A stretch of DNA of 45,346 nt from Cytophagaceae bacterium (GCA_027488335.1 JAIYBU010000215.1:1-45346); one strand, 5' to 3'; counted from the stretch's first letter, positions 22,156 to 32,153 are shown. Notes: a model not told the origin generated them from the sequence alone. Translations and numbers: made by a program.

Positions 22156-25100
22156 ATGAAACGACTTCTCCACATAATAGTCTGGATTTTAGTTGGAATT
22201 TCTCTGTTATTAGGCGGTATTTTTATGTATCTACAATCTCCTACTGGACAAGATTTTCTGACAAAAGAACTCGTTTCGTACTTACAAAAAAAACTAAATA
22301 CCAAAGTTAAGGTCGAAAAAGTTCGATTTGATATTCCAGATTGGCTTTCGCTCCAAAATGTTTATATCGAAGACCAACACAAAGACACCCTCATTTCGGG
22401 TAAAAGTCTTCGCCTTGATATGGATATGCTGGGTTTGCTGCAAAACCGAGCTGAAATCAATCAAATCGCATTCAATGGTATTCGTCTGAAAGTGAATCGC
22501 AGTTTACCCGATACTACTTTTAACTTCGACTTTATACTAAAAGCGTTTAATTCTGGTACACCTTCTACCACTCCATCAAAACCATTTGAAGTTGGACTGA
22601 AAGGAATTAAACTCAAAAACGTACATATTACCTACAACGATGCACTTTTGGGAACCGATGCCGATGCAAATTTTGGTTTTCTGGAAACCTATTTCGATAA
22701 ATTTAACCTCACAAAATCGCAATATCACCTCGCTTCTATTAACGGGAATCAGGGTTCAGTTATTCTGAATTTATACAAACCTTTAGAAAAAAAGCAGAAT
22801 AGTGTCGTAGCACCAAAATCACCTGCCGATACACTGGATGTCAATTTCAAAAAACTAAATTTGAATAACATCAGTTGGCTATTTACAAGCAGCGAAGACG
22901 GCATCAAAAGCGGTGGAAAAGTAGATAATCTGACAGCCGAAGGAAAGAATATTTATTTAGAAAATCAACAAATTGTTTTGCCAAAAATATCGGCTAAAAA
23001 TACCACAGCTTTTGTTGAAATCGCAAAAAGGGCAAAAAAGTCTACTCAAGACCCACCGAAAGATACAATTCAAAGCAAATCTTGGCAATTAAATATTAAT
23101 AAAATTGAAGTCAAAAACACGAATCTCAGATACGACGACAATAACAGCATTGCTCAACGAAAAGGCTTAGACCCAGCTCATATTGGCATCGAATCGTTGA
23201 ATTTTAAACTCAATAAATTTGTCTTTGCTCCAAAACAAATCTCAGGTGTATTACAAAACACTACTTTCGTCGAAAAAAGCGGTTTGAATATAAAAAATAT
23301 CAGTTCCGATTTTTCTTATACAGATAAAGCATTGGTTTTGAGCAAGTTACTCATCAAAACTCCAAATACACTGCTACAAGATGGGCTGGCAATGCAGTAT
23401 AGTTCGGTAGAAGATTTTAGTAAAAATTTAGGAAACGTTGGCGTAAAACTAAACCTAAAAAAGAGTCAACTGGCCATAAAAGATTTATTGATTTTAATAC
23501 CATCATTGGCCGAAAACCCCACTTTTAAAGGTAAAACCAATGAAATTATTAAAGCCGACGGAGCAGTAAGCGGTCGAGTAAATAACCTGATAGTATCTAA
23601 ACTAAGCGTTGATGGATTCGGGAAAACGCATTTGCAAGTAAAAGGCAGAATCGTGGGTTTACCGAATACTGACAAAATGGTGCTTGATATGGAACTCGGT
23701 GCTTTAAGCATGACCAAAGCCGATATTCTACGAATGGCAGGCGATAGTGCCATTCCAAAAAGTATCGAATTACCACAATTTGTGAATCTTAAAGGCAAGA
23801 TAAAAGGTAGTGTACAAAACTTAATCCTTGATGCTTCGCTTGATTCTGATTTAGGCGGAGCGGCTTTCAAAGGCATGTTAAAAAATATCACTGCTGATAA
23901 AAATCAAATCTATGACGGTAGAATCACCTTACAGGATTTTGATGTAGGAAAACTCACCAAACAGACCGAAAATGCAGGTAAATTGACCCTCGATGCCACA
24001 ATTAAAGGTACGGGGTTCGACCCAAAAACAATGAATACGACCATTGATGGTGTTGCTCAAAAAGCATTCGTGAAAGGGTATGAATACAGTAATTTGGCAC
24101 TGAAAGGCACAATAAAAGACCAAATTGCTGATTTTAATGCTTCAGTCAACGACAAAAATGCGAAAGTAGTAATTAGTACAAAAGTCAAACTGTCGGAAGA
24201 ATATCCAGCCATCGAAGCAAAAATAAACATCGACGAACTTGACTTGAATAAACTCAAACTTTATGCTGAAAATTTAAGCTTGAAAGGTGATATTCAGATG
24301 AATATGGTTTCGACAAAGCCCGAAAATCCACTCGGCAAAATCTTGATAAACAACGCAGTTTTGAAAAAAGATGGCAAACTAATTCCGTTGGACGCCATTG
24401 ATTTGGATATTCGTAATGTCAATAACAGGCGAGATATTAGCTTAAAATCGCCGTTTTTGAATGCCCAAATTGATGGGCAATTTATCTATACCCAATTGTC
24501 TGATATTTTGCTGACTGAAGTCAATAAGTATTTTGCTTTGCCCGATATTGCCTATCGCCCCATCACAACTCCTTATGATTTAAGTATCAATGCACAACTC
24601 AATAATCATCCTATTATCAAAAGTTTCGTCACAGGAATTACAAAGTTAGATACCATCCGTTTCAACGCTCAAATCAATAATCAGCGAGATACCACACTGC
24701 AAGCTAATGTAGTTATTCCACAACTCGAATACGATACTTCGAGCATCAACAATGCCCGATTTAAAATTTTTGGAGCAAAGAATCGTGCTGAATACGAAGG
24801 GAATATTGCTCAAATTCTATTCAGCGATTACCGATTCCGCCGCATTTTCGTAGGTGGTGAAGTTAAAAACAATGTTTTAGACTTACGTCTTCTTGCAAAA
24901 GATTCACTCAATACAAACCGCTACGGTTTGGCAGCAAATCTACGTTCGATTGATAAAAAAATAAGATTAAACCTTGCTAAAAACGGCACATTGATTGACT
25001 ACCGAGCTTGGGAAGCCGATTCTACTGGGTATCTTGAATACAGCCCCGAAGGCATTTTTGTCAATAATTTACAACTCCGACAAAATAAACAAAAGCTCTC

Positions 25101-27078
25101 AATTAATAGTCAGCATACAGCCTCTAATTCGCCGCTCAATATTCAGATTGACAGCCTCAACATCAAACCATTTGTTACGCTCGCTACCCAAGATTCAACG
25201 CTGGCAGGTGGCACACTCAATGGCTTATTCAAGCTAACTGACTATATGAATGCTCCCGAATTTACGGGCGATTTAGCTATCAAGAATTTTACTCTTACTC
25301 AAATTCCTATTGGCGATTTAAGCGTAAACGCATTTAACGAGACGGCCGATAGAATCAGTGTATTGGCAAGTATTCTGGGAAATAATAACGATATAAACAT
25401 CAAAGGCAAATATCTTTTGAAACAAAAGAAACCACTTGATTTTATAATAGAAATCAATAAAATAGGAGCAAAAACCATAGAAGCATTCAGTTTCGGACAG
25501 CTAAAAAATGCTCGTGGAAACCTGAGCGGATTACTCAATTTGAAAGGGGAACCGAGCAAACCAGTGCTTGATGGAGTAATCAAATTCGATACTGTTTGGT
25601 TTAGTTTGGCTCAGTTGGGGGCAGTCTATCGGATTCAAAATCAGTCGATGACTTTCAAAAACAGCATTATTTCCTTCAATAAATTTATCATTGCCGATAC
25701 GCTGGGGCAAGATATGAATATCAACGGGAATCTTTCACTGCAAAATGTTCAGAGCTTCAACTATAAACTAAATATTGATACCAAAAATTTTATGGTGCTA
25801 AACGGCAGCCGTAAAGACAATGATTTTTTCTACGGAAAAGGCTTTGTTGATGCCAACCTCAATATTCAAGGAGTTGGCACAAAACCAGCCATCGAAGGTA
25901 ACGTAAAGGTAAAAGAAGGTAGCGATATTACAGTCTTGTTACCCGACCGAGAAATCGACAAAGCAGAAACCGATGGTATCGTAGAATTTGTAAACCTTAA
26001 AAAACCAGCCGCCGAAAATAGTACAAAAACAGATTCAAGTGAAGTAGCCACAACATTCGATTTTGCAGAAGAAATATCGCTCAATATCGAAGTAGATGAC
26101 AAATCTAAACTAACAATTGTGGTTGACGAACTCAACGGCGATAATATAAAAATTAAAGGTAACGCCCAACTTAATACGGGAATCACCCCGAGTGGGCAGC
26201 CCTATGTTTTAGGACTTTACGAACTTACTTCGGGAAGCTATGATTTATCATTTCAGTTCTTAAAGAAAGAATTTACTATCAAAAAAGGCAGCACCTTACT
26301 CTGGACTGGCGACCCCATGCAGGCACAAGTTGATATTACGGCGATTTATAAAATCGAAGCCGAAGTCCCAAAAGCTGTCATGACTGATAAAGTAAGTAGC
26401 AAGACTAAAGTGCCGCTTGAAGTACAACTAAAAATGAGCGGAAATTTATCAAGCCCTGTGATTGATTTTAAAGTGGTAGTTGCCGAAAATGCTCCTGCCG
26501 ATTTGACCAACGAAATTGACAAAGATGGTTATCTGAAAAACCTTGAGCAAAACCCTGTTGAGATGAATAAACAGGTTTTTGCCTTATTGGTGTTGAATAA
26601 ATTCTTGGGCGAACAATCAAGTGATTTCTTTTCGGGTATTAATCCCGAAGCCATTGCTCGCCAAAGTGTCAGTAAATTACTCTCTGACCAACTTAATTTA
26701 TTGGCGGGCGATTTGATTAAAGGAATTAAACTTGATTTTAACCTCAACTCTACCTCAATGAGTACGGAAGCAGGAAATAAAGCCCGCACCGATTTAAACG
26801 TAGGTTTGAGTAAAGCTTTCTTGAATGACCGTTTGAAAATTGCTGTTGGTCGTAATTTCCAACTGGAAAATACAGCGTCTGCTGCTACATCAACCGAAAT
26901 TATAGATAATATTTCGCTCAATTATAGTCTTAGTAAAGACGGACGCTATTTGTTTAGTGCCTATCGCAAAAACCAATATCAAGCCATTCTTGATGGTTTT
27001 GTGGTCGAAACAGGGGTAGCATTTACACTTACTCTTGATTACGAGACGTTTAAGGAATTATTTGAAAAGAAGCAATGA
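22156..27078 (+). CDS. tamB: Translocation and assembly module protein TamB
   Basis: I start at the ATG 22156 (1640 residues) because a transmembrane anchor follows at once (LLHIIVWILVGISLLLGGIFMYL); an in-frame TTG 18 bp upstream is unlikely. The protein is inner-membrane-anchored and spans the periplasm as a long beta-groove of the AsmA/bridge-like lipid-transfer type. Visible parts are the N-terminal AsmA-like segment (VSYLQKKLNTKVKVEKVRFD), a very long run of repeating beta strands, and the C-terminal DUF490/TamB domain (LNIEVDDKSKLTIVVDE, GLYELTSGSYDLSFQFL, KKGSTLLWTGDPMQAQVDITA, NPVEMNKQVFALLVLNKFLG). The family helps move phospholipids and assemble outer-membrane proteins. It overlaps the next gene by 4 nt (ATGA), so the two are translationally coupled. 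Confidence 0.95.
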   Translation: MKRLLHIIVWILVGISLLLGGIFMYLQSPTGQDFLTKELVSYLQKKLNTKVKVEKVRFDIPDWLSLQNVYIEDQHKDTLISGKSLRLDMDMLGLLQNRAEINQIAFNGIRLKVNRSLPDTTFNFDFILKAFNSGTPSTTPSKPFEVGLKGIKLKNVHITYNDALLGTDADANFGFLETYFDKFNLTKSQYHLASINGNQGSVILNLYKPLEKKQNSVVAPKSPADTLDVNFKKLNLNNISWLFTSSEDGIKSGGKVDNLTAEGKNIYLENQQIVLPKISAKNTTAFVEIAKRAKKSTQDPPKDTIQSKSWQLNINKIEVKNTNLRYDDNNSIAQRKGLDPAHIGIESLNFKLNKFVFAPKQISGVLQNTTFVEKSGLNIKNISSDFSYTDKALVLSKLLIKTPNTLLQDGLAMQYSSVEDFSKNLGNVGVKLNLKKSQLAIKDLLILIPSLAENPTFKGKTNEIIKADGAVSGRVNNLIVSKLSVDGFGKTHLQVKGRIVGLPNTDKMVLDMELGALSMTKADILRMAGDSAIPKSIELPQFVNLKGKIKGSVQNLILDASLDSDLGGAAFKGMLKNITADKNQIYDGRITLQDFDVGKLTKQTENAGKLTLDATIKGTGFDPKTMNTTIDGVAQKAFVKGYEYSNLALKGTIKDQIADFNASVNDKNAKVVISTKVKLSEEYPAIEAKINIDELDLNKLKLYAENLSLKGDIQMNMVSTKPENPLGKILINNAVLKKDGKLIPLDAIDLDIRNVNNRRDISLKSPFLNAQIDGQFIYTQLSDILLTEVNKYFALPDIAYRPITTPYDLSINAQLNNHPIIKSFVTGITKLDTIRFNAQINNQRDTTLQANVVIPQLEYDTSSINNARFKIFGAKNRAEYEGNIAQILFSDYRFRRIFVGGEVKNNVLDLRLLAKDSLNTNRYGLAANLRSIDKKIRLNLAKNGTLIDYRAWEADSTGYLEYSPEGIFVNNLQLRQNKQKLSINSQHTASNSPLNIQIDSLNIKPFVTLATQDSTLAGGTLNGLFKLTDYMNAPEFTGDLAIKNFTLTQIPIGDLSVNAFNETADRISVLASILGNNNDINIKGKYLLKQKKPLDFIIEINKIGAKTIEAFSFGQLKNARGNLSGLLNLKGEPSKPVLDGVIKFDTVWFSLAQLGAVYRIQNQSMTFKNSIISFNKFIIADTLGQDMNINGNLSLQNVQSFNYKLNIDTKNFMVLNGSRKDNDFFYGKGFVDANLNIQGVGTKPAIEGNVKVKEGSDITVLLPDREIDKAETDGIVEFVNLKKPAAENSTKTDSSEVATTFDFAEEISLNIEVDDKSKLTIVVDELNGDNIKIKGNAQLNTGITPSGQPYVLGLYELTSGSYDLSFQFLKKEFTIKKGSTLLWTGDPMQAQVDITAIYKIEAEVPKAVMTDKVSSKTKVPLEVQLKMSGNLSSPVIDFKVVVAENAPADLTNEIDKDGYLKNLEQNPVEMNKQVFALLVLNKFLGEQSSDFFSGINPEAIARQSVSKLLSDQLNLLAGDLIKGIKLDFNLNSTSMSTEAGNKARTDLNVGLSKAFLNDRLKIAVGRNFQLENTASAATSTEIIDNISLNYSLSKDGRYLFSAYRKNQYQAILDGFVVETGVAFTLTLDYETFKELFEKKQ

Positions 27079-29501
27079 GAAAAGCATCACCGAGCCATTC
27101 ATCAATGTATTTTAATACTTATTCTTCTTCAATCATTCATTGTTTAGGAATTGGAATGGTATTGTTTTTTATTAGTTCATGCTCAATAAATAAATATATT
27201 CCGCAAGGCGAGAGCTTATATACTGGAGCAAAAATAAAAACTAATACCGATTCGAGTTTGAATAAGAAACAAACGAAAGCCCTTAATGAGCAACTAAAAA
27301 CCATTATTCGGCCAATCCCAAATAGCACAATCTTTGGGTTCCCTTATAAAGTTTGGTTCTATTATGTGGTTGGCGAACCTAAGAAAGAAAAAGGAATAAG
27401 GAGTTGGTTTAGAAAAAAATTTGGAGAAACGCCCATACTGGCCAGCAAAAGAGCGGTAAATGTAAACACCGAAATTATTAGTAATTATTTGAATAATGAG
27501 GGTTATTTTCGTTCGACGGCTTCGGGCGAATTACTTATCAAAGGTAAAAAAGCTGAAGCATTTTATAGGGCCAATGTACAACCCCGCTATACGATTGGCC
27601 GAGTAGACTTCATTAAAAAGGATAGTATGGCTTTCTCAAAAAACCTACTGCAAACCAAAACAGCCTCTCTGCTAAAGGTAGATGAACCCTACCGATTTGA
27701 TAATGTAAAACTTGAACGTGAGCGTATCGACAGAGCATTAAAACTTAATGGTTTTTATTATTTCAGACCCGACTTTTTGATTATCAAAGCAGATACCAAC
27801 CAAGGCAATCGAAAAGTAAATCTTTTTCTTGAACTCAAGCCTAACATTACACAAACATCACTCAAACAATATGCCATCAAAGATGTATTAGTATATGTAG
27901 ATACCCCAGATAGTACCTCAACCAAAGGTGTTGAAGTAAGGCAAGGTCTTAGTGTTTTCGACCCAAAACGTTCATTTCAGCCAAAGGTTTTCAACGATGC
28001 TATTGGTTTCCGTAGTGGCAGACTTTACAATAGTCAAACCCACGATGCTTCGCTTTCGAGGTTGATAAATCTACGCAACTTCAAGTTTGTTAAGAATCGT
28101 TTCGAGATGGTCAATCGCTCCGACTCTGCCCAAATTAATGTTGTTTATGAGTTAACTTCGCTCAAAAATAAGTCACTGCAAGCTGAGTTAAATGCCCTTA
28201 CTCGCTCCAATAACCTTGCGGGTACTCAACTCGGACTCAACTGGCTCAATCGAAATATTTTTAAAGGTGCTGAAATTCTAAAAATTGGTATCAACACAGG
28301 TTTTGACTTTCAATTAACCAACAAAAAACTGAATAATGCCCCCAATCAATATTATCGCTTAGCTGGCGATGCAGACCTTACCTTTCCAAGGTTTTTACTA
28401 CCTTTTTATAAGGTTAGAGCAGGGAAAAATCAGGCTTTACCAAAAACAAATATCAATATAGGATACGAACGTTTGGTACAAAAAGGCATTGGTTTCAATG
28501 ACGATAGTAGTCGTATTTATCGTTATAATCAATATACAATTACCTCACTCAGAAGTTCGTTAAGCTATAGTTTAAGAAAAAATGCTGCCGTTGAGCATAA
28601 CTTTACGCCGCTATCAATTAACCTTATTAAACCCCAAAATATCAGTGAAGAATTTACGGATAAAATCATTCGAAGTGCGGGGGCAGGAAATATTCAGGAT
28701 TTATTACGTTATGACCAAATCTTAATCTCACGGCTAATTTTAGGTGGACAATACAACGTAATTTATACGCCAATCCAAGCACCTAAAAGCAAGCATTATT
28801 TCTATATCAATGCTGGGATTGATTTTGCAGGAAATATCGCAGGTTTGTTTACAAAAAAGCAAACTGATGGCTCAAAACAAATCGCTAAGACTGTTTTTGA
28901 ACAATATGCCCGCTTCGATGTAGAAACTCGTTATTACTTAGACCTTACACCAAACCTTCGGCTGGCCAATCGAGTAATTCTGGGTTATGGTTTGCCCTAC
29001 GGCAATTCAAAGAATTTACCCAATCAAGTAAAACAGTATTTTGTTGGTGGAAGCAATAGTATTAGAGCATTTAGAGCAAGGTCAATCGGGCCTGGCAATT
29101 ATAATGTTATCGGTGATAGTACTTCTATTTTCACGACTTCCTATGGCGATGTAAAACTCGAACTCAATAGTGAGTTACGCTTAAAAGTAAGTCAGTTAAT
29201 TAATTTAGCGACTTTTATTGACGCTGGAAACATTTGGTTTACAAAATACTACGAAAATTCTGGTTTTCCACGGAGTAGTACTTTCACCAAAGATTTCTAT
29301 AAACAACTGGCCGTTGGTGGTGGTCTTGGTTTACGCCTCGACTTTACTTATGTAAAACTTCGCCTTGACCTTGCCACACCATTTTGTAAGCCATGGCTAC
29401 CCGAAGGCGAGCGTTGGGTCATTCAAGACATAAAGCCTTTTGAAAAATCATGGCGTAAACAAAATTTGATTCTGAATATCGCAGTCGATTATCCTTTTTG
29501 A
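27075..29501 (+). CDS. tamL: TamL, lipoprotein form of the TamA/BamA-type outer-membrane protein
   Basis: The 808-residue protein starts within the tamB stop (ATGA). It carries a lipobox, LFFISSC, with the acylated cysteine at residue 36; an internal ATG at 27105 would give a more usual 25-residue signal and is a fair alternative start. POTRA-like segments (about residues 100-330) lead to a 16-strand Omp85 barrel whose late part contains VGGSNSIRAFRARSIGPG, the conserved lid-lock RGF-like region in modified form, and the chain ends in ...VDYPF, as outer-membrane barrels do. Being lipidated separates it from proteobacterial TamA and matches TamL of Bacteroidota. Partner of TamB. A bidirectional terminator follows. 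Confidence 0.92.
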   Translation: MRKASPSHSSMYFNTYSSSIIHCLGIGMVLFFISSCSINKYIPQGESLYTGAKIKTNTDSSLNKKQTKALNEQLKTIIRPIPNSTIFGFPYKVWFYYVVGEPKKEKGIRSWFRKKFGETPILASKRAVNVNTEIISNYLNNEGYFRSTASGELLIKGKKAEAFYRANVQPRYTIGRVDFIKKDSMAFSKNLLQTKTASLLKVDEPYRFDNVKLERERIDRALKLNGFYYFRPDFLIIKADTNQGNRKVNLFLELKPNITQTSLKQYAIKDVLVYVDTPDSTSTKGVEVRQGLSVFDPKRSFQPKVFNDAIGFRSGRLYNSQTHDASLSRLINLRNFKFVKNRFEMVNRSDSAQINVVYELTSLKNKSLQAELNALTRSNNLAGTQLGLNWLNRNIFKGAEILKIGINTGFDFQLTNKKLNNAPNQYYRLAGDADLTFPRFLLPFYKVRAGKNQALPKTNINIGYERLVQKGIGFNDDSSRIYRYNQYTITSLRSSLSYSLRKNAAVEHNFTPLSINLIKPQNISEEFTDKIIRSAGAGNIQDLLRYDQILISRLILGGQYNVIYTPIQAPKSKHYFYINAGIDFAGNIAGLFTKKQTDGSKQIAKTVFEQYARFDVETRYYLDLTPNLRLANRVILGYGLPYGNSKNLPNQVKQYFVGGSNSIRAFRARSIGPGNYNVIGDSTSIFTTSYGDVKLELNSELRLKVSQLINLATFIDAGNIWFTKYYENSGFPRSSTFTKDFYKQLAVGGGLGLRLDFTYVKLRLDLATPFCKPWLPEGERWVIQDIKPFEKSWRKQNLILNIAVDYPF

Positions 29502-29519
29502 TTTTACCCATAAACCAAA

Positions 29520-29566
29520 AAGGAAGGCTTCGCTCCGAGCGAATGTCACTCAGCGAAGCCTTCCTT
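29520..29566. terminator. Bidirectional terminator between tamL and rpoZ
   Basis: AAGGAAGGCTTCGCT and AGCGAAGCCTTCCTT form a perfect 15-bp stem with a 17-nt loop, flanked by A-rich and T-rich runs. It separates the convergent tamL and rpoZ genes. Confidence 0.9.
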
Positions 29567-29586
29567 AAAAGAATTTTTATCTAAAA

Positions 29587-29892
29587 TTATTCAGCGTCTT
29601 TCCAACGATATTCTACTTTTTCTTCCATAAATTCTTCCAATGCTACCGAAGTTGGCTTTGGTTGACGCTCATAGAATCTTGAGATTTCGATTTGCTCACG
29701 GTTCTCAAAAATCTCTTCTAAATTATCAATATTTGAAGCAAATTCGCCCAATTTCTGAGTTAATTCTTCTTTTGTTTTCACAGCCACTTGTCTGGCACGT
29801 TGCGATGCAATATATACCGACTCGTAAACATTACCTGTTTTAGCGGCCAATTTATCAACGTCTCTTGCAATGATTGAAGGATTTATTGCCAT
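29587..29892 (-). CDS. rpoZ: RNA polymerase omega subunit, Bacteroidota type
   Basis: The 101-residue protein matches the RpoZ/Rpb6-like omega form of Bacteroidota. The core is NPSIIARDVDKLAAKTGNVYESVYIASQRARQVAVKTKEELTQKL, the helix-turn-helix segment that clamps the beta-prime C-terminus, followed by an acidic tail (EFMEEKVEYRWKDAE). It sits 84 bp downstream of bamD on the same strand, as in many Bacteroidota genomes. Cytosolic, part of RNA polymerase. Confidence 0.9.
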   Translation of the reverse strand: MAINPSIIARDVDKLAAKTGNVYESVYIASQRARQVAVKTKEELTQKLGEFASNIDNLEEIFENREQIEISRFYERQPKPTSVALEEFMEEKVEYRWKDAE

Positions 29893-29976
29893 ATTTTTGC
29901 GTTGTCCCTTACTTTCAAAGGAACTTTATGTTTAATTTACTTATAATCTTTATTTACAAAACACTTATTTTTCTAT

Positions 29977-30903
29977 TCAACTTTTGCCCGCTTTTTCTTC
30001 TTTTTTAGTTGCTGCATCTTCTTTTTCCTTAGCAACTCTTGCGGCTTCTTTCGCTTTCAAATCTTTTACTTCTTGCTCATATTTCACGGCTTTTTCTAAA
30101 CCTTTCCCAGCACCCTCATATACTTTTTCGGCTTGTTTAATGTATTTGCTTTTGGGAAATTTATCAATAAAGTCTTCATAAAACTTCAACGCATCGGCAA
30201 AGCGTTCTCTTTGTTTATTTTCAAAACTTACCGAAGCCAAATCGTATTGCGATTGCACTTTCAGGAATGATAACTCTTCGATATACTCCGAATCTGGAAA
30301 ATCTTTCTGAAAATTATCAATCGCAACTACCGCAGCTTTGAAGTTGGCAATCGTTACACCACTTGTTTTGTAGTAAAGTTTGGCTTTTTCGTAGGCTTTT
30401 TCTTCCAAACGGTGTCTCAAATCTTTCAAGTCTTGGTTACAGCTTTCGGCGTATTTACTTTCAGGATACGAATTAATAAAAGTCTGCAAAGCATCAATAG
30501 CCGTGAGTGTACTTGACTGGTCGAGATTAAAGTTTGGCGAATCTTTGTACATCGAATTAGCGTACATATAAAATGCTTCTTCGGCCATTGGACTATTGGC
30601 ATAAGTTGCATAAAAACTCTTAAACAAATAAGCACTCATGCTATATTGTTTTTGCTTATACTGAGCATAAGCATTATAAAACTGTGCATTTTCGGCAAGC
30701 GAATCGCCTTTCAATAACGGAATGATTTCTTCAAAAAGTATGCCTGCTTTGTAGTAGTCTCCTTTTTTATAATAATCATTAGCAGCTTTATATTTTTCTT
30801 CGGTAGTACCTTTCTTTTGAAGTTTCATAAACTTGCTTGAACAAGCCGACAACAACAAAATACTAACAAACAACAGGGCGATATGTGGTCTTTTTAAAAA
30901 CAT
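29977..30903 (-). CDS. bamD: Outer-membrane assembly lipoprotein BamD
   Basis: The 308-residue lipoprotein has the lipobox LLSAC (Cys21). TPR units follow: KYKAANDYYKKGDYYKAGILFEEI, YNAYAQYKQKQYSMSAYLFKSF, PMAEEAFYMYANSMYKDSPNF, ALQTFINSYPESKYAESCN and ALKFYEDFIDKFPKSKYIKQA. BamD works with BamA to insert barrel proteins in the outer membrane. The C-terminal tail is long, charged and Lys/Glu/Ala-rich (KEEKAGKS), more than in E. coli BamD. It precedes rpoZ, the standard Bacteroidota order. A -7 box lies just before its start. Confidence 0.95.
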   Translation of the reverse strand: MFLKRPHIALLFVSILLLSACSSKFMKLQKKGTTEEKYKAANDYYKKGDYYKAGILFEEIIPLLKGDSLAENAQFYNAYAQYKQKQYSMSAYLFKSFYATYANSPMAEEAFYMYANSMYKDSPNFNLDQSSTLTAIDALQTFINSYPESKYAESCNQDLKDLRHRLEEKAYEKAKLYYKTSGVTIANFKAAVVAIDNFQKDFPDSEYIEELSFLKVQSQYDLASVSFENKQRERFADALKFYEDFIDKFPKSKYIKQAEKVYEGAGKGLEKAVKYEQEVKDLKAKEAARVAKEKEDAATKKEEKAGKS

Positions 30904-30908
30904 GGGTG

Positions 30909-30916
30909 CAAAGATA
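30909..30916 (-). promoter_or_regulatory. -7 box directly before bamD start
   Basis: On the minus strand this reads TATCTTTG, a match to TAnnTTTG, ending 5 nt before the bamD ATG (30903). The spacing is the same as at tamB. No TTG is seen at -33. Confidence 0.45.
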
Positions 30917-31019
30917 ATAAAAATGCTACGTTTTTGTAACGAATTTTGTAGCTTAATTATTTCTAATGATTAAAATATAAGTGGTTTGGGGAAAAATTAA
31001 TGGATAATTTAGTAATTTA

Positions 31020-31802
31020 TCAAGCACTCTCTACCGAAACTTGCATATTATTGAGGAAAATATTACCAAATTGGGTAGCAAAAGCTACATCGCTGGCATC
31101 ACGGCCGTAAGCCAAAACTACTCGATTGCCTTTGAATTGAGCTTGTGTAGCATCAAAAGTAAACCATTGGTTTTCGAGGTACACCTCAAACCACGCGTGC
31201 AAATCCATGGGCTTTAGGCCATATAAATACCCCACGACCATGCGAGCAGGAATGTTGATGGCTCGGCATAAAGCAATACAAAGATGCGAGAAGTCTCGAC
31301 AAACACCAATACGACTAAGGTTAATATCGCACGCCGAAGAGGATGACGAACTGTAACCATATTCGTAAATTACATTGCTTCGCACCCACTGGCATATTGC
31401 ATTGACCCTCTCATAGCCAGTCTGAAAGTTTTGGGAGATTTCGTCGGCCATATATAAAAACCTATCAGACTCACAATATCTGCTTGGCAATAAGTAAATA
31501 AGTGTATTATCGGGTAACTGCTCAATCGGCAACGCTTCTGCAGCAAAATTTACATCAATCACATCAGATGTTTCGACGATTGCAGAAGACTGAACACTAA
31601 AACTTCCTATTGGACTGAGTAATCTTTGACAAAGATTGCCATAAATATCTTGGTATTCTGAAAATATTGTATTGGGTGAGAAAGAGAAATCTTCGGTTAA
31701 AACCTGCTGTGCCGCCCCACTCTGCGGACGAAGCATTAAAATTAAAGGAACGTTTTCGGGGCATTCGTAATCAATCTGGCAAGCTACTCGTAATTTCATC
31801 AT
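31020..31802 (-). CDS. Transglutaminase-like cysteine protease-fold protein
   Basis: The 260-residue protein has the bacterial transglutaminase-like N-terminal domain (MKLRVACQIDYECPENVPLI) and the catalytic core with Cys168 (SRIGVCRDFSHLCIALC), His202 (MDLHAWFEVYL) and Asp217 (WFTFDATQ), an intact triad. No signal peptide is seen, so it is cytosolic. Known members are proteases, peptidases or amidases, and many remain uncharacterised; in several genomes such genes neighbour other transglutaminase-like or circularly permuted ATP-grasp genes, but none is next to it here. It has no close operon partner: bamD is 116 bp downstream on the same strand. Two ATGs in a row (31802, 31799) leave the start uncertain by one residue. 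Confidence 0.88.
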   Translation of the reverse strand: MMKLRVACQIDYECPENVPLILMLRPQSGAAQQVLTEDFSFSPNTIFSEYQDIYGNLCQRLLSPIGSFSVQSSAIVETSDVIDVNFAAEALPIEQLPDNTLIYLLPSRYCESDRFLYMADEISQNFQTGYERVNAICQWVRSNVIYEYGYSSSSSSACDINLSRIGVCRDFSHLCIALCRAINIPARMVVGYLYGLKPMDLHAWFEVYLENQWFTFDATQAQFKGNRVVLAYGRDASDVAFATQFGNIFLNNMQVSVESA

Positions 31803-32123
31803 GGGCTATTTTTTGTAAATATAGCTTTTTTTGAACAAAATATACCTTTTTAAACGAGTACTACACTTTATAAATGATTTCACATAAAAACTTGGATTTA
31901 CAGCATTTATCAAAAAAAGCTATTTTAAAGGCTATTTTTGTTTTCCACGGCTAATTATATTAAAATCACCTTAAAATACAAGTCAATATTACCTTTAAAT
32001 AACTTTTTTTTTGAAATTACATCAATTTTAACTTAGCTTTGTGTATAACGGAAGTTAGGCCTCAAAAAAATAAACCTTTAAGTTTTTGTTTTTGTTTATC
32101 TTTATTTTTTTTGTTTTAACGAT
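31803..32123. other. AT-rich 321-bp intergenic stretch with the kelch-operon promoter
   Basis: Apart from the promoter at 32010-32041 I see only AT-rich DNA with T-tracts and no gene, hairpin or strong repeat. It separates the divergent transglutaminase-like and kelch genes. Confidence 0.6.
32010..32041 (+). promoter_or_regulatory. Full Bacteroidota-type promoter of the kelch-LRR operon
   Basis: TTTG at 32010-32013 and TAGCTTTG at 32034-32041 are separated by 20 bp, the textbook layout of a Bacteroidota housekeeping promoter (-33 TTTG, -7 TAnnTTTG). The leader to the ATG at 32154 would be about 105 nt. Confidence 0.7.
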
Positions 32124-32153
32124 TTGTTATTTATCACTTTCCTAATAACCAAA

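Noticed and set aside
26529-26921. 130-codon minus-strand frame inside tamB
   Set aside because: It is antisense to the conserved TamB C-terminal domain and shows no recognisable motif.
32124-32153. TTG start for the kelch protein
   Set aside because: It would put ten hydrophobic residues before MSNSKSN and an already complete signal peptide; the ATG at 32154 is more credible.
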